Made by a program: the position numbers and the translations under genes. The notes under the pieces are model-generated. The model worked only from the letters and a program-made list of their open reading frames with translations, was not told the origin of the DNA and ran no database searches. From contig JADEWQ010000027.1 in NCBI GenBank assembly GCA_015207585.1, forward strand, positions 1-57,389: a stretch of 57,389 bases of DNA. Reading direction: 5' to 3'. Below are positions 9,350-19,392 of the stretch, piece after piece. The DNA comes from Pleurocapsales cyanobacterium LEGE 06147 (GTDB lineage Bacteria > Cyanobacteriota > Cyanobacteriia > Cyanobacteriales > Xenococcaceae). Numbering within the stretch: position 1 is the stretch's first letter; every line of letters begins with the position of its first letter.

Positions 9350-9743
9350 ATGAATTGTGCTGAACACTTTAACCAATATCGTCCTTTACTGTTCTCTATC
9401 GCCTATCGAATGCTTGACAGCGTGGTTGATGCGGAGGATATGGTGCAGGAAACATTTTTATGTTGTCAGCGAGCTCCTTCAGAAACAGTTAAATCTCCTA
9501 AAACATATCTTGCTGCTATTGTGACTCGTCTTTGCATCGACTATTTGCATTCAGCTCGTGTTTGACGAGAACAATATGTAGGTTCGTGGTTGCCAGAACC
9601 ACTCATGCGCGATGGAGTTTCTCATCCTATCGATCGCGCTGAATAACAGAATCGCTCTCATTTGCGTTTTTAACACTGCTCGAAAGTCTATCACCCATCG
9701 AACGAGCAATTTTTCTGCTGCGTGAAGTGTTGATAAAAGCGAT
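9350..9743 (+). pseudogene. ECF sigma factor (SigJ/ECF41-like), decayed
   Basis: The first 71 codons encode sigma region 2 of an ECF factor: HFNQYRPLLFSIAYRMLDSVVDAEDMVQETFL, then YLAAIVTRLCIDYLHSAR. A TGA at 9563 interrupts it. The same frame continues (REQYVGSWLPEPLMRDG) to further stops at 9643 and about 9669. A neighbouring frame then resumes with LTLLESLSPIERAIFLLREV, the region 4 segment. Several separate lesions mean it is long inactive. In intact relatives a SnoaL-like C-terminal domain would follow; none remains here. Confidence 0.85.
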
Positions 9744-9813
9744 CGCCTTAACTATCTTGATTGACTTCAGTAAATAAAATATGATTCCATTATGGTTGCA
9801 TTTTGGAACTACA

Positions 9814-10056
9814 ATGGCAAATTTGACAATTAAGAATATTCCTGACGATTTATATCAAAGACTCAAGAAGAGAGCAGAACTTAATCGGCGAAGTATGAAT
9901 GCAGAGGTATTAGTTTGTCTGGAAGAGACATTAATTACATCTCAAATAGACGCAACAACCATTCTTCCTCGAATAAGAGAGCTTCGTGCCAAATCTGCCA
10001 GACATTTACTTACTGATGAAGAGATTCTTAGGATTAAGAATGAGGGACGTTCGTGA
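9814..10056 (+). CDS. FitA/VapB-type ribbon-helix-helix antitoxin
   Basis: An 80-residue protein: MANLTIKNIPDDLYQRLKKRAELNRRSMNAEVLVCLEETL is the classic Arc/FitA ribbon-helix-helix DNA-binding module, and the C-terminal tail (LRAKSARHLLTDEEILRIKNEGRS) would bind and block the toxin. I start at ATG 9814, because the 11 codons from an earlier ATG at 9781 do not belong to the fold. Its stop overlaps the GTG start of the PIN toxin by four bases, typical of a coupled toxin-antitoxin pair. It probably represses its own operon. Confidence 0.9.
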   Translation: MANLTIKNIPDDLYQRLKKRAELNRRSMNAEVLVCLEETLITSQIDATTILPRIRELRAKSARHLLTDEEILRIKNEGRS

Positions 10057-10460
10057 TTGTCACAGATACTAATGTGATTGCTTATTTACTGCTTGAGGGA
10101 GAACATACTGAGCAAGCAGAAGCAGTACTTTTAGCAGATTCTGAATGGGTTGCTCCCTATTTATGGCGTTCGGAATTTCGTAATATTTTGGCTCTGTATC
10201 TCAGACAAGGTTATCTTGAACTAGATGATGCTAAACAGATTATGCAAGAAGCTGAAACCTTGATGTTTGGCAAAGAGTTTGAAATACAATCGGAGCAAAT
10301 AATAGATTTGGTCAAACAATCTAGATGTTCGGCATCTGATTGTGAGTATGTAGCTCTTGCTCAACAGTTGAAGATTGATTTAGTGACAGCAGACCAAAAA
10401 ATTTTAGCGGAGTTCCCCTCGACGGCAATTAACCTAAGATCGTTTAGCTCTTCATCCTGA
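10053..10460 (+). CDS. PIN-domain ribonuclease toxin (VapC-like)
   Basis: A 135-residue PIN-domain protein, the toxin partner of the ribbon-helix-helix antitoxin just upstream. Acidic metal ligands are visible: D5 in IVTDTNVIAYLL, E42 in WRSEFRNIL, D97 in SASDCEYVALAQQL, and D115 in LVTADQKIL. VapC toxins cut tRNA or rRNA, and this one keeps all catalytic acids. It starts with GTG (GTGATTGTC) overlapping the antitoxin stop. The MocR gene follows 35 bases later, probably as a separate unit. Confidence 0.92.
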   Translation: MIVTDTNVIAYLLLEGEHTEQAEAVLLADSEWVAPYLWRSEFRNILALYLRQGYLELDDAKQIMQEAETLMFGKEFEIQSEQIIDLVKQSRCSASDCEYVALAQQLKIDLVTADQKILAEFPSTAINLRSFSSSS

Positions 10461-10495
10461 AAGCGATTGCTCGGTCACTTTTTCTTAAGAAAATC

Positions 10496-11959
10496 ATGGA
10501 TTTTGTCATCACCCTCGATCGCGATTCCAGCGTCCCCTTGTATTCACAGGTTGCCGAAGAAATACGCCAAGCTATCTTGCAAGGAAGACTTAAACAAGAG
10601 CAAAAATTACCTTCATCCCGTACTTTGGCAGAATCACTAGGGATTTCTCGCATCACCGTTACCCAAAGCTACGAACAGTTAACCAGTGAAGGGTATTTAG
10701 AAACTCGCAAAGGTTCGGGTAGTTATGTCTGCTCTCAACTACCAGATGAATGGCTGTCAATCCAACTAAAAGAGCGATCGCCCCAAAACAACTCTCAATT
10801 TTTATCTTTACTTTCCGATTATGGACGCAGTTTAATTAAGGCAGATAACTCTGAAGCGTTAGAACCAGTTGCAGAAATTAGTTTTCGCTATGGCAATCCT
10901 GCTACTGAACAGTTTCCCGTTAAAATTTGGCGGAAATTGTTATCTCGTCACTGCTACTACGATCGAGCAGTATTTGACTATACTTACGATCCGGCGGGAT
11001 ATTTACCTTTAAGAAAAGCAATCGCCGATTATCTCGCTCGTTCTCGTGGTGTTCGTTGTGAAGTAGAACAAGTTATTATTATCAATGGTTCTCAGCAAGG
11101 ACTGGACTTAATGACGCGCTTATTCGTTCAGCCTGGAGATTGGGTTGCGATAGAAGAACCGGGTTATATTAGCGTTCGTCAATGTTTTTTAGGACAAAGA
11201 GCCAAAATTCAGCCAATCTCTGTCGATAAAAAAGGATTAAAGGTAGATGTTTTAAACCAATGCGATCGGCAATTTAAACTGCTTTATGTTACTCCTTCCC
11301 ACCAATTCCCTACAGGAGTAGTTTTATCTTTACCCCGAAGATTAGCTTTACTGGAATGGGCGCAGAAAACTGGTACGCTAATTTTAGAAGACGACTACGA
11401 TAGCGAGTTTCGCTATGATGAAAGTCCAATTCCCGCACTACAAAGTTTAGACCGTAACGACTCAGTAGTTTATATTGGTAGCCTCTCTAAAATTCTTTTT
11501 CCTTCCCTGCGAATAGGTTATTTAATAGCTCCACCCGCATTAGTACCTATTATCTGTCAAGCGAGATGGTTGTGCGATCGCTTTACCTCTTTGCTAGAAC
11601 AATATGCTCTTACAGATTTTATTACCGAGGGATATTTTGAACGGCATATTCGGCGAATACGTCGCTTTTATAATCACCGTCGCCAAGTCTTAATTAAAGC
11701 TATTAACGAATATTTGGGAGAACGAGCCACAATTGTAGGAGAAAACGCGGGAATTCATTTGATTGTGCAACTACATACCAATCTTAGTGAAGAAGACATT
11801 ATTAAATCTGCCCATAAAGTAAAAATAGGGATAATTAGTCTTAAACCCTATTATCTCCAAGCTACTTCTATAAAAGAGTTTATTTTTGGCTACTCTAGCC
11901 TTACAGAACCACAAATTAGAGAAGGTATTCGTAGGTTGGCTAGCATACAAGAGCTCTGA
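10496..11959 (+). CDS. MocR/PdxR-type regulator (GntR wHTH + aminotransferase domain)
   Basis: A 487-residue fusion regulator. Residues 1-75 are a GntR winged helix (LYSQVAEEIRQAILQGRLKQ, LPSSRTLAESLGISRITVTQSYEQL, GSGSYVCSQLP). Residues about 120-480 are a class I aminotransferase fold that binds PLP, with EDDYDSEFRY and the Schiff-base lysine in GSLSKILFPSLRIGYL. These proteins sense PLP or PLP adducts of amines and control transcription; they are not usually transaminases. The DNA-reading helix is nearly the same as in the second MocR gene (51401-52861). A possible target lies about 1.2 kb upstream, the MFS-azoR operon with its direct-repeat site. Confidence 0.95.
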   Translation: MDFVITLDRDSSVPLYSQVAEEIRQAILQGRLKQEQKLPSSRTLAESLGISRITVTQSYEQLTSEGYLETRKGSGSYVCSQLPDEWLSIQLKERSPQNNSQFLSLLSDYGRSLIKADNSEALEPVAEISFRYGNPATEQFPVKIWRKLLSRHCYYDRAVFDYTYDPAGYLPLRKAIADYLARSRGVRCEVEQVIIINGSQQGLDLMTRLFVQPGDWVAIEEPGYISVRQCFLGQRAKIQPISVDKKGLKVDVLNQCDRQFKLLYVTPSHQFPTGVVLSLPRRLALLEWAQKTGTLILEDDYDSEFRYDESPIPALQSLDRNDSVVYIGSLSKILFPSLRIGYLIAPPALVPIICQARWLCDRFTSLLEQYALTDFITEGYFERHIRRIRRFYNHRRQVLIKAINEYLGERATIVGENAGIHLIVQLHTNLSEEDIIKSAHKVKIGIISLKPYYLQATSIKEFIFGYSSLTEPQIREGIRRLASIQEL

Positions 11960-12067
11960 AGCAATGGACTTTGATAATTGGGCTGGTGTGTTGACAGATA
12001 TAGCAGGAGTCAGAAAGACCTTCGGTAGTCGCTATGGACCCTTCGAGAGCGCGTACAGAAGTATAAT

Positions 12068-12128
12068 TCTTAAACTGCAATGATTTGGGCTATTCAATGT
12101 GTCCTAATCTTTTTGACTACCGCTATAA
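12068..12128. repeat. Dispersed 61-base repeat, copy 1
   Basis: This sequence, with the core GCAATGATTTGG and GTCCTAATCTTTTTGACTA, recurs in direct orientation at 33532-33592 with about five differences in 61 bases. Both copies are non-coding. The second abuts a MITE-like inverted-repeat unit and lies near an IS630 transposase relic, so it is probably an insertion-element end or passenger. Confidence 0.75.
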
Positions 12129-12173
12129 AAGAAATTCTATTTATGCTGATTTACGCTCAGAGGAATTTGCTGC

Positions 12174-15100
12174 TCAAATCTTTGTGAGTTCGACGATCTC
12201 ATCAAAATTATACTCGCGGGTTAATTCTGTTAGGCGCAGAGCTAAATTTTGGTGTGTGCTAGGAATTTGTGCGAGCAGTTGCATAATAGAGTCAGCATCT
12301 ACTTCAATTGCAGCTTGATGAAGAGCTTGAATCCATTCTGTTGGCATGACTTGAAGATCTTGAGGGGAGAGAGAAGAAGTAGACGCAGAGGGGGAAGCAG
12401 AGCAATGGGTTGAAACAGTAACAGAATCTGCTTCATAGAGGTAGCTTACTCCTAAATGTTCTGCTAGTTTGTCAAAGATTACCTGTTCGGAGACGGGTTT
12501 GCGCACAAAATCATCACAGCCTGCTTTTAGTATTTTTGTTCTTTGTTCTTCAAAAACTGATGCAGTTAGGGCAATAATAATTGTTTTTTTCTCTCGGGGT
12601 TGCGCTTTGATCCAGCGGGTCGCTGCATAGCCATCCATGACAGGCATGCGCATATCCATCCAGATCAGATGAGGTTGCCATTGTTGCCAAATGGCGATCG
12701 CTTCTTCACCATGAGCGGCAGTACGAACAGAAAAGCCCACATTATCGAGCAACTGTGCCAAAAACTGTCTGTTTTCCGAGCGATCGTCTACTACTAACAG
12801 ACGATAAGCTGGTTGTTTTGGAGCTAACTTAATAATGCGCCGTTTGAGAGAATAATCTTCTATTTCTGAGGGACGAGCCGAATTTGCACGGATCGAGAAG
12901 CTAAAAGTAGAACCTTCTCCCACAGTACTGACCAGATGAATATCACCACCCATCAGACGGATAAAATAACGACTGATCGCTAATCCTAAGCCAGTTCCTC
13001 CTGAATTAATATTGGTTTCTGTTTGGAAGAAAGGTTCAAACAATTGCTCTCGTTCGGCGGTAGAAATACCTATACCCGTATCTTCAATAGCAAAAGCGAT
13101 CGCTAGTTGGGAAAAATTGTTGGCTCGATTCTGAGGGATTTGAGTTTCTCGGACGTGCAGGCTTACTCCTCCCCTTTGAGTAAACTTGATTGCGTTATCC
13201 AACAGATTAATCAAAACTTGTCGGAGTTTGCCTTCGTCGCTATTAATATAGCGAGGCAAGTTAGCTGCTAAATGAAATTGAAGAGATAGTCCTTTAGCTT
13301 GTGCCTTGAGACGAAACATTTGCTCGAGATGGTGCAGCAGTTGCTGAAGAGCGAAGGGTTTGGGGTTGAGTACGGTTCGTCCCGCTTCTATTCTAGACAT
13401 CTCCAAGACATCATTAATCAAGTGGAGTAGGTGTTTTCCACTCTGATTGATAATAGTCAGGGATTGTCGTTGTTTTTGGTTCAGTGCCGTATCTCTTTCC
13501 ATCAACTGAGCAAAACCCAAAATGGCGTTAAGAGGTGTTCGCAGTTCGTGACTCATATTGGCGAGAAATTCACTTTTAGCACGATTGGCTACTTCTGCAC
13601 TGCGTTTTGCTTCTTCTAAGGCTTGACGTTGTTGTTTTTCTTGTTCTAAGAGTTGAGCTTGGGCGATCGCGATTCCCACTTGCGCAGCTACTGCCTCTAA
13701 CAATTCGATTTCTTCTCGTGTCCATTGACGAAAGCCATCGCACTGATGAACGACAATCGCTCCGTTAGATTTTCCCAAATAGGAAGTACGCACTGCCATC
13801 AAGGATTTGACCTTAAATTGCTTGTAAACGCACAGGGAACGAGCTAAGCTAGGCTCTTGATAGACATCGACGTAAGCAACGGGATGTTCTTGGGAAAAAG
13901 CCTGTTCGAGACAAGCAGCATCTCGCAAAGTAATTTCCATGCCCAACATAGGAGAATAGCCAGGAACTATGTACTCGGCAACGATGCAAGTTTTAGCAAT
14001 TGGTTCGTCCTGATAATCAAAAATCTGACAGCGATCGACGCGAAATATACTGCCAATCTGGTTGACTGCGGTTTGCAGTATTTGTTGTAGATCCAAACTT
14101 TGGCGAATATCTTGGGTAATTTGTTCGAGTAAAAGCACTCGCTGTAGTTGTCTTGCCAGGGCAGTTTCAGCGTACTGACGTTCTAATTCGGCTCCAGCTC
14201 TGGCTGCAAAAATTTCCAAAATTAGCTCTTGAACTTCAAGATTGCGGTCTTCTAAAGGCTTCGTATCCAGCACTGCCAAAATTCCTAAAATTGTTCCTCT
14301 AGGATTGGTAATAGGTAAACCGATATAACTTTCGGCGTTCCATTCGACCAAATAAGAGTCGTCGGGAAAAAGAGCTTGAACCGAATGAAGATGTTTGGCT
14401 TTTAAGCCTTCGAGAACTCCTGCACAGGGAGTTGGTGCCAGTTCGTATTCAAAGTTTTCGCTAAAATTTTCCCCTGTCCAAAACGCTAAAGTACGAGCCT
14501 TATCTTTTGCTTCGTTGGTAAATTCGGCAATCAAAGCATAACGAACTTTTAGCACTTCTGCTAGAGAACGGGTACAGGAACGAAAAAATTCGCTGCCAAT
14601 TTGCGCAGCCGTTCCTTCTACAATTAAACGCAGTGATTCTTCTCTTTGTTTGCGTTCCGTGATATCCCGGAAATACCAAATTCTGCCGTAATAATCCCCA
14701 GTATTGGATTTAATTGGACTGCAGTAACGGTCGAGAATCCGCCCATCTTTAAACAGAATTTCAGCTCGGCTAACCTCGTTTGGATGATTATGAAGATAAT
14801 TAATTTGGGTAAGAAATTCTTCTGGTTGTGCCAGTTGGGGTAACACTAAATTTAGTCTTTGCTGGGAGGAAGAGTTTTTGAGCATTTCTTGCGGAATTTG
14901 CCATAATTCGCAAAAGCGACGATTGTAGTAGATGACTTGTCGATTTTCATCAACTACCAAAATCCCATCCGGAGCGGCTTCTTGCTGAGCTTTGAGTAAG
15001 GCATTAGTGCGACTGAGGCTAGCTTGTGCCTCTTTGCGATCGCTGATATCTGTAATTACTGCTTCGATTAAATTTTCTTCTACATTTAAGCGCGCCGAGT

Positions 15101-15857
15101 ATAAACCCCAGCGCACCGAACCATCCTGCCGATAGAATTGCACTTCAAAGTTATTAACTTCTCCCTGTTGCTGCAACTGCTCCATCATCTGCTCGCGAGT
15201 GTCGGGACTAGCACAAATATCAGAGATATATTTTTTTCCGATCGCGTCTGCTGGAGAACTATAGCCTGTCAACTCCAAAAAACGTTGATTGGCATCGACT
15301 ATCAAACCATCTTCGTAGCGACTGCGATAAATCCCTACCAGCGAGTTTTCAAACAGATGGCGATACTTCTTTTCATTGCGGTGCAAGGTTAATGCTGTGG
15401 TTGGTGCTAACTGTTTAGTTTGGGTTATATCCCGCATAACTAATATAACTGTTTTCTCGCCTTTAGCCTCTTCCACAGAACTACCAGATATTTCTAGTAT
15501 TAGAGAGTTTTGCCCTCGTACTAACTCGTACTCTGTGGTCTCATACTCTCCTAGAGCGATCTTGACATCTGGATAGGCATTGAGAGGAACGGGTTGTCCT
15601 TCCAGCCGTAAAGGCAAGACATCGATTAGCCTGGCTCCCGTAAGCTCTTGACAAGATTCTAACAATTGCTCGAAGGCAGAATTATACCACTGTACTCGAT
15701 TAGCCGTGTCAACCCACACAATAGCTTCCGCGATCGCTTCTAGAGACGCTTTCATTTTGCCCAGTATATTCATCATTCTGTCGAGACTGTTTTTTTTCTG
15801 AAAAGATTGGGCAGCAGCTTCGGTGTCTCTCGGTTGGCTATGGGATGGAACGTTCAT
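12174..15857 (-). CDS. Hybrid sensor histidine kinase, PAS3-GAF2-HisKA-HATPase-REC
   Basis: A 1227-residue cytoplasmic hybrid kinase without membrane helices. Domains in order: three PAS modules (about 30-150, 165-285, 290-405; for example [44 protein letters not shown]), two GAF modules (about 410-590 and 595-755), HisKA with the phospho-acceptor in [19 protein letters not shown], HATPase with [17 protein letters not shown] and [10 protein letters not shown], then a receiver domain with [11 protein letters not shown], phospho-acceptor [12 protein letters not shown] and KP of FVRKP. A short helical tail follows. No conserved GAF cysteine for a bilin stands out. The signal and the downstream regulator are not evident. 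Confidence 0.95.
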   Translation of the reverse strand: MNVPSHSQPRDTEAAAQSFQKKNSLDRMMNILGKMKASLEAIAEAIVWVDTANRVQWYNSAFEQLLESCQELTGARLIDVLPLRLEGQPVPLNAYPDVKIALGEYETTEYELVRGQNSLILEISGSSVEEAKGEKTVILVMRDITQTKQLAPTTALTLHRNEKKYRHLFENSLVGIYRSRYEDGLIVDANQRFLELTGYSSPADAIGKKYISDICASPDTREQMMEQLQQQGEVNNFEVQFYRQDGSVRWGLYSARLNVEENLIEAVITDISDRKEAQASLSRTNALLKAQQEAAPDGILVVDENRQVIYYNRRFCELWQIPQEMLKNSSSQQRLNLVLPQLAQPEEFLTQINYLHNHPNEVSRAEILFKDGRILDRYCSPIKSNTGDYYGRIWYFRDITERKQREESLRLIVEGTAAQIGSEFFRSCTRSLAEVLKVRYALIAEFTNEAKDKARTLAFWTGENFSENFEYELAPTPCAGVLEGLKAKHLHSVQALFPDDSYLVEWNAESYIGLPITNPRGTILGILAVLDTKPLEDRNLEVQELILEIFAARAGAELERQYAETALARQLQRVLLLEQITQDIRQSLDLQQILQTAVNQIGSIFRVDRCQIFDYQDEPIAKTCIVAEYIVPGYSPMLGMEITLRDAACLEQAFSQEHPVAYVDVYQEPSLARSLCVYKQFKVKSLMAVRTSYLGKSNGAIVVHQCDGFRQWTREEIELLEAVAAQVGIAIAQAQLLEQEKQQRQALEEAKRSAEVANRAKSEFLANMSHELRTPLNAILGFAQLMERDTALNQKQRQSLTIINQSGKHLLHLINDVLEMSRIEAGRTVLNPKPFALQQLLHHLEQMFRLKAQAKGLSLQFHLAANLPRYINSDEGKLRQVLINLLDNAIKFTQRGGVSLHVRETQIPQNRANNFSQLAIAFAIEDTGIGISTAEREQLFEPFFQTETNINSGGTGLGLAISRYFIRLMGGDIHLVSTVGEGSTFSFSIRANSARPSEIEDYSLKRRIIKLAPKQPAYRLLVVDDRSENRQFLAQLLDNVGFSVRTAAHGEEAIAIWQQWQPHLIWMDMRMPVMDGYAATRWIKAQPREKKTIIIALTASVFEEQRTKILKAGCDDFVRKPVSEQVIFDKLAEHLGVSYLYEADSVTVSTHCSASPSASTSSLSPQDLQVMPTEWIQALHQAAIEVDADSIMQLLAQIPSTHQNLALRLTELTREYNFDEIVELTKI

Positions 15858-16186
15858 TCATTAACACAGCTATTTTAATGATATTTTAATGAGCGAATTT
15901 TTAAGCCGTTTTTCTAATTCTTGACAGAGAAAAAAAGGGAAAAGCCATGCTTCTTTTTCCCCTAACCGCACTATATCAAGTATTGAATCAATCAATCGGG
16001 AATAACTAGGGAAGAGGAAGCTATCGACAAATGGGTGCACCTCATGGGCTCCCAATTCAAGAATAATTTATAAATAATCCTAGTCACAAAAAGTTTGCGG
16101 GAAGTCCATCCCTTCAAGGATTGGTAATCGATCTATTCCCTTTCTCCTTCCCGTAAAGTAGGTTCTGTCGCACTGCAAAAAAGGAG
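15858..16186. other. Intergenic stretch between decarboxylase and hybrid kinase
   Basis: 329 bases between the hybrid kinase start and the end of the decarboxylase, both on the minus strand. A possible 61-codon frame on the minus strand (16055-15870) has no recognisable features and is judged non-coding. A loose GCGGGAAG / CTTCCCGT inverted pair near 16097-16155 could form a weak transcript end for the decarboxylase's neighbour. Nothing else is seen. Confidence 0.4.
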
Positions 16187-17908
16187 TTATTTTGACGCTT
16201 TCAAAGCTTTTCCTAGCCGTTGAACGCCAACAGAGCAATCGTAGCGGTCTAGCTTAACTTCAATAAATAAAAGACTATCCTGGTTCATTTTTGCTTTTTC
16301 GAGAGCTTGTTCTAGCTCTCCTTCAGTTTCTACTTGACAACTCCAAACGTCACTTTTGAAGGACGGAACTTGATTTGGTTCACCGAGCTTTCTTTTACTA
16401 AAGACTTGAGGTAATAAGTGATACTGCCACGGTTGAATATCGTTATACACTCCATCGTGAATTGCTCGCTCGATCGCATAACCTTCATTATTAATTAAAA
16501 AGATAATAGGATTGAGTTGATGCTTAATAATGCTCGATAGTTCTTGGCAAGTCATTTGAAAAGCTCCATCGCCAACAAAGACAATGGGTCTGCGTTGGGG
16601 TGCGGCTAGAGCTGCTCCTAAGCAGGCAGGAACGGAGTAACCAATTGAGGTGTACAATGCCTGTCCGATATATTCGGTGCTGCCGTAAAGCACGAGGTCA
16701 ATGGTAGCGATCAGAGCATCGCCAGTCTCGGCAATTACCAGGGAATCACCTTCTAGTTCGTAGATAAAATGATTGATTCGCTTGTAGAATCTAGCATTGG
16801 TTAGTTTTTGCTTTGGTTCAATTTCAAAAGTACCGGAAAAAGAATCCTTAGCGGGTTTGATCTCTAGAGATTGAGGTTTTTTTGGTTGCAGTTTAGCAGT
16901 TAAACCAGCCATAAAATCGGCTAAAGATACCGGATAGTAAAAGTGATGTTTGATTTTTACTTTGTCAGAGTTAGCGTTGATTAGGCGTATTTCTGGCAGT
17001 TGAGCGGTAAAACCACCCAGATTGATATCTGACATAAAAGCACCCAGACACAAAATACAGTCTGCTGTTTCTACTCTTTGGCGAACGTAATCCTGGCTCA
17101 AAGCTCCAGCATAACTACCAATAAATTGAGGGTGCATTTCCGAGAGGATAGACTTGCCTAACAGAGTAGTAGCAAAAGGATATCCCGTTTGCTCCAGCAG
17201 AAGGCTTAATTGTTGGGCCATACTATAGCGGTGAAGTTCGACGCCAGCAAGAATGATGGGACGTTGAGATTGTTCTAGTAAATTGACTGCTTCTTCTACT
17301 GCTTCAGTCAAAGCTTGACGATCGAATACGGGAGCTTGAGGAAGGTCGAGTTCTTCAGTTAGGGGACAGGGTTGGGTTACTATGTCGGAAGGAATTTCAA
17401 TATAGACAGGTCGTCGCTCGCGCAAACAGGTGGCAATGGTAAGATCTATTTGTCTTGCTGCTTGGGTAGGACTAGTGATTCTGACAGCGGCAACTGTTAT
17501 TTTTTCAAAAATAGACAGTTGAAGATTGTAATCTCCTGCAGCGTGATGAAGTAGTAGCTTTTGTTCTCGTTGAGAAGTAGAAGGCGCACCGCTAATAATT
17601 ACTAAGGGAACTAGCTCGGCATAGGCCCCTGCTACAGCATTAACCAAACTCAGTCCGCCAACATTATAGGTAACGCATAAAGCGCCAACTCTATTGAGAC
17701 GAGCATAGGCATCAGCCGCATATCCGGCATTAAGTTCGTTACAGGTAGTGATCAGCTCGATCGGACTGTCGAGCAAAATATCCATTAAATTTAAAACATA
17801 GTCGCCTACTACGCCAAATATATGTTTAACAGCGATCGCTTCTAGACGTTGAGCTAAGTATTGACCGACGGAGACTAACTCTTGCTGAATCATTTGACTT
17901 TTTGACAC
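16187..17908 (-). CDS. ThDP-dependent 2-oxoacid decarboxylase (PDC/IPDC type)
   Basis: A 573-residue thiamine-diphosphate enzyme of the pyruvate/indolepyruvate decarboxylase group. It has the ThDP-activating glutamate E58 in TTCNELNAGYAADAYAR and the paired histidines H121-H122 in LLLHHAAGDYN, which are diagnostic of PDC/IPDC rather than acetolactate synthase. The ThDP-metal motif runs from GDGAFQMTCQELS to FLINNEGYAIE. It would release CO2 from a 2-oxoacid to give an aldehyde, for example acetaldehyde. Pyruvate, phenylpyruvate and indolepyruvate cannot be told apart from sequence alone. No alcohol dehydrogenase is adjacent. Confidence 0.93.
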   Translation of the reverse strand: MSKSQMIQQELVSVGQYLAQRLEAIAVKHIFGVVGDYVLNLMDILLDSPIELITTCNELNAGYAADAYARLNRVGALCVTYNVGGLSLVNAVAGAYAELVPLVIISGAPSTSQREQKLLLHHAAGDYNLQLSIFEKITVAAVRITSPTQAARQIDLTIATCLRERRPVYIEIPSDIVTQPCPLTEELDLPQAPVFDRQALTEAVEEAVNLLEQSQRPIILAGVELHRYSMAQQLSLLLEQTGYPFATTLLGKSILSEMHPQFIGSYAGALSQDYVRQRVETADCILCLGAFMSDINLGGFTAQLPEIRLINANSDKVKIKHHFYYPVSLADFMAGLTAKLQPKKPQSLEIKPAKDSFSGTFEIEPKQKLTNARFYKRINHFIYELEGDSLVIAETGDALIATIDLVLYGSTEYIGQALYTSIGYSVPACLGAALAAPQRRPIVFVGDGAFQMTCQELSSIIKHQLNPIIFLINNEGYAIERAIHDGVYNDIQPWQYHLLPQVFSKRKLGEPNQVPSFKSDVWSCQVETEGELEQALEKAKMNQDSLLFIEVKLDRYDCSVGVQRLGKALKASK

Positions 17909-17998
17909 TTTTTTGCTGGGGATTTAAATTTTTCTCCAGTCTAACTACGTCTTCGTAGAGCGATCGTGTTTTTTATTGCAATCTGGGATAATTATCAA

Positions 17999-18829
17999 TC
18001 AGCTTTTCCATTCTGTTAAAGGAGGAGTTTTACTTAAGGCTTCGCTGAGATTATCGTGAATCAAACCATTGGTTGCCAAAATCCGTCCAGAATTTAGCTC
18101 TAGAGGACTACCATTGTAAGCAGTGACTTTTCCGCCTGCTTCTTCAACGATGACGATTCCAGCTGTAATATCCCAAGGTTTGATTCCTCTTTCCCAGTAG
18201 CCGTCCAATCTGCCACAAGCAACATCAGTTAAATCCAAAGATGCCGAACCGCTGCGGCGCACTCCTTGAGTAAGATGGGTTAAGTAACAAAATTCGGCAT
18301 AGTTATTATCTGCCGTTTCTCTTCTATCGTAAGCAAAGCCAGTTACTAATAAACTTTTACCTAGGGTTGCCGTCTGCGAAACTCGAATCGGACGGCGATC
18401 GCGGGTAGCACCTAAACCTCTGGCTGCCCGAAATAATTCATCTCGAAAAGGATTATAAACTACTCCTACTTGCGGTATTCCTTCGATTGACAAGCCGACG
18501 GAAACCGCTGAGACGGGATAACCATGAGCATAATTAGTAGTCCCGTCGAGAGGATCGATCGCCCAAAGATATTCGCTCTCGATTTTGCCTAATTGACCCG
18601 ATTCTTCGGCTAAAATTTGATGGTCGGGGACGTGGCGACGCAAGACTTTCAGAATTTCTGCTTCTGCCAAGCGATCTGCTTCGGTGACTAAATCCCCTGC
18701 AACTCCTTTTTCTTCTATTTGTTCTAATTTGCCCCAGTTATCTTGGAGGATAACACCAGCGGCGATCGCTGCTTCGGTAGCAATATCTAAAAAGATTTCT
18801 AGCTGTGTGGAAGAAGGCGTTTGACTCAT
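17999..18829 (-). CDS. suhB: Inositol monophosphatase family phosphatase
   Basis: A 276-residue Mg-dependent phosphatase of the inositol-monophosphatase (SuhB/IMPase) family. Metal ligands are clear: ILAEESGQ (E near residue 77), WAIDPLDGTTNYAHGYP (DPLDGT near 93-98) and KPWDITAGIVIVEEAGG (D near 219). It hydrolyses inositol-1-phosphate or related sugar phosphates; some homologues act in histidinol-phosphate or PAP breakdown, so the symbol is approximate. Its ATG shares one base with the stop of the upstream nuclease gene, a translational-coupling arrangement. Confidence 0.92.
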   Translation of the reverse strand: MSQTPSSTQLEIFLDIATEAAIAAGVILQDNWGKLEQIEEKGVAGDLVTEADRLAEAEILKVLRRHVPDHQILAEESGQLGKIESEYLWAIDPLDGTTNYAHGYPVSAVSVGLSIEGIPQVGVVYNPFRDELFRAARGLGATRDRRPIRVSQTATLGKSLLVTGFAYDRRETADNNYAEFCYLTHLTQGVRRSGSASLDLTDVACGRLDGYWERGIKPWDITAGIVIVEEAGGKVTAYNGSPLELNSGRILATNGLIHDNLSEALSKTPPLTEWKS

Positions 18830-19371
18830 TATTTAACAGGGTGTTGAGAACGAAATTCGGCTGGTGTTAGGCGCATTGGCTGCCCGGGATTCCAAATACC
18901 ATACCCCATTAATCGGGCATATTCTTGAGCATACTGCAAGCGTTGGCTGTATTTATGGGGATATTGTAGTTCGGCTAACACGTACCCTTCTTTAACTAGC
19001 TGTTCGCTAACCAAAGTCCCATTATGCCAGACATGAGCCAGAAGACGACCGAAGCGGTCTGGTTCTTCGATTTCTGATTCTAGCAGGACGGTCTGAGATA
19101 ACGAGTGCTGTGTGTTACTTTCCCTAATTAATTGTTCCAGTCTTTGTTTTGCTGCTTCTCCCCAAGGATGCTGTCGCAAATCTGGTGCAGAGATGCCAAC
19201 CAATCTTACTTGTTGAGGTAAAATTGCTCGTTCGCCCAATACTACTTCTATAGTTTGTCCGCTAACAATCTTTTGCACCTGGACAGTTGACCCTGAAGGA
19301 AGATGAGAAAACTGACAACTAAACAATAATAAACAACAGCCAAGAATTAAAACTTTCCCAATCCAACCCAT
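18829..19371 (-). CDS. Staphylococcal-nuclease-like lipoprotein
   Basis: A 180-residue SNase-fold nuclease. A lipoprotein signal (residues 1-19, LLLFSC, with C19 as the lipidated cysteine) places it on the outer face of the inner membrane or in the outer membrane. The catalytic region shows QQVRLVGISAPDL (R and D), EAAKQRLEQLI, EEPDRFGRLLAHVWHNGTLVSEQLVKEGYV (E and R), then YAQEYARLMGYGIW. It probably degrades extracellular or periplasmic nucleic acid. It is followed by suhB with a one-base overlap; a shared function is not obvious. Confidence 0.92.
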   Translation of the reverse strand: MGWIGKVLILGCCLLLFSCQFSHLPSGSTVQVQKIVSGQTIEVVLGERAILPQQVRLVGISAPDLRQHPWGEAAKQRLEQLIRESNTQHSLSQTVLLESEIEEPDRFGRLLAHVWHNGTLVSEQLVKEGYVLAELQYPHKYSQRLQYAQEYARLMGYGIWNPGQPMRLTPAEFRSQHPVK

Positions 19372-19392
19372 CTAATTTAGTATTTTTCTGTT

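Noticed and set aside
10496-11959. Calling the MocR proteins aminotransferases
   Set aside because: Both begin with a clear GntR winged helix, so they are regulators despite the aminotransferase fold.
15870-16055. 61-codon minus-strand frame upstream of the kinase decarboxylase gap
   Set aside because: No ribosome site, motif or recognisable similarity; AT-rich intergenic DNA.
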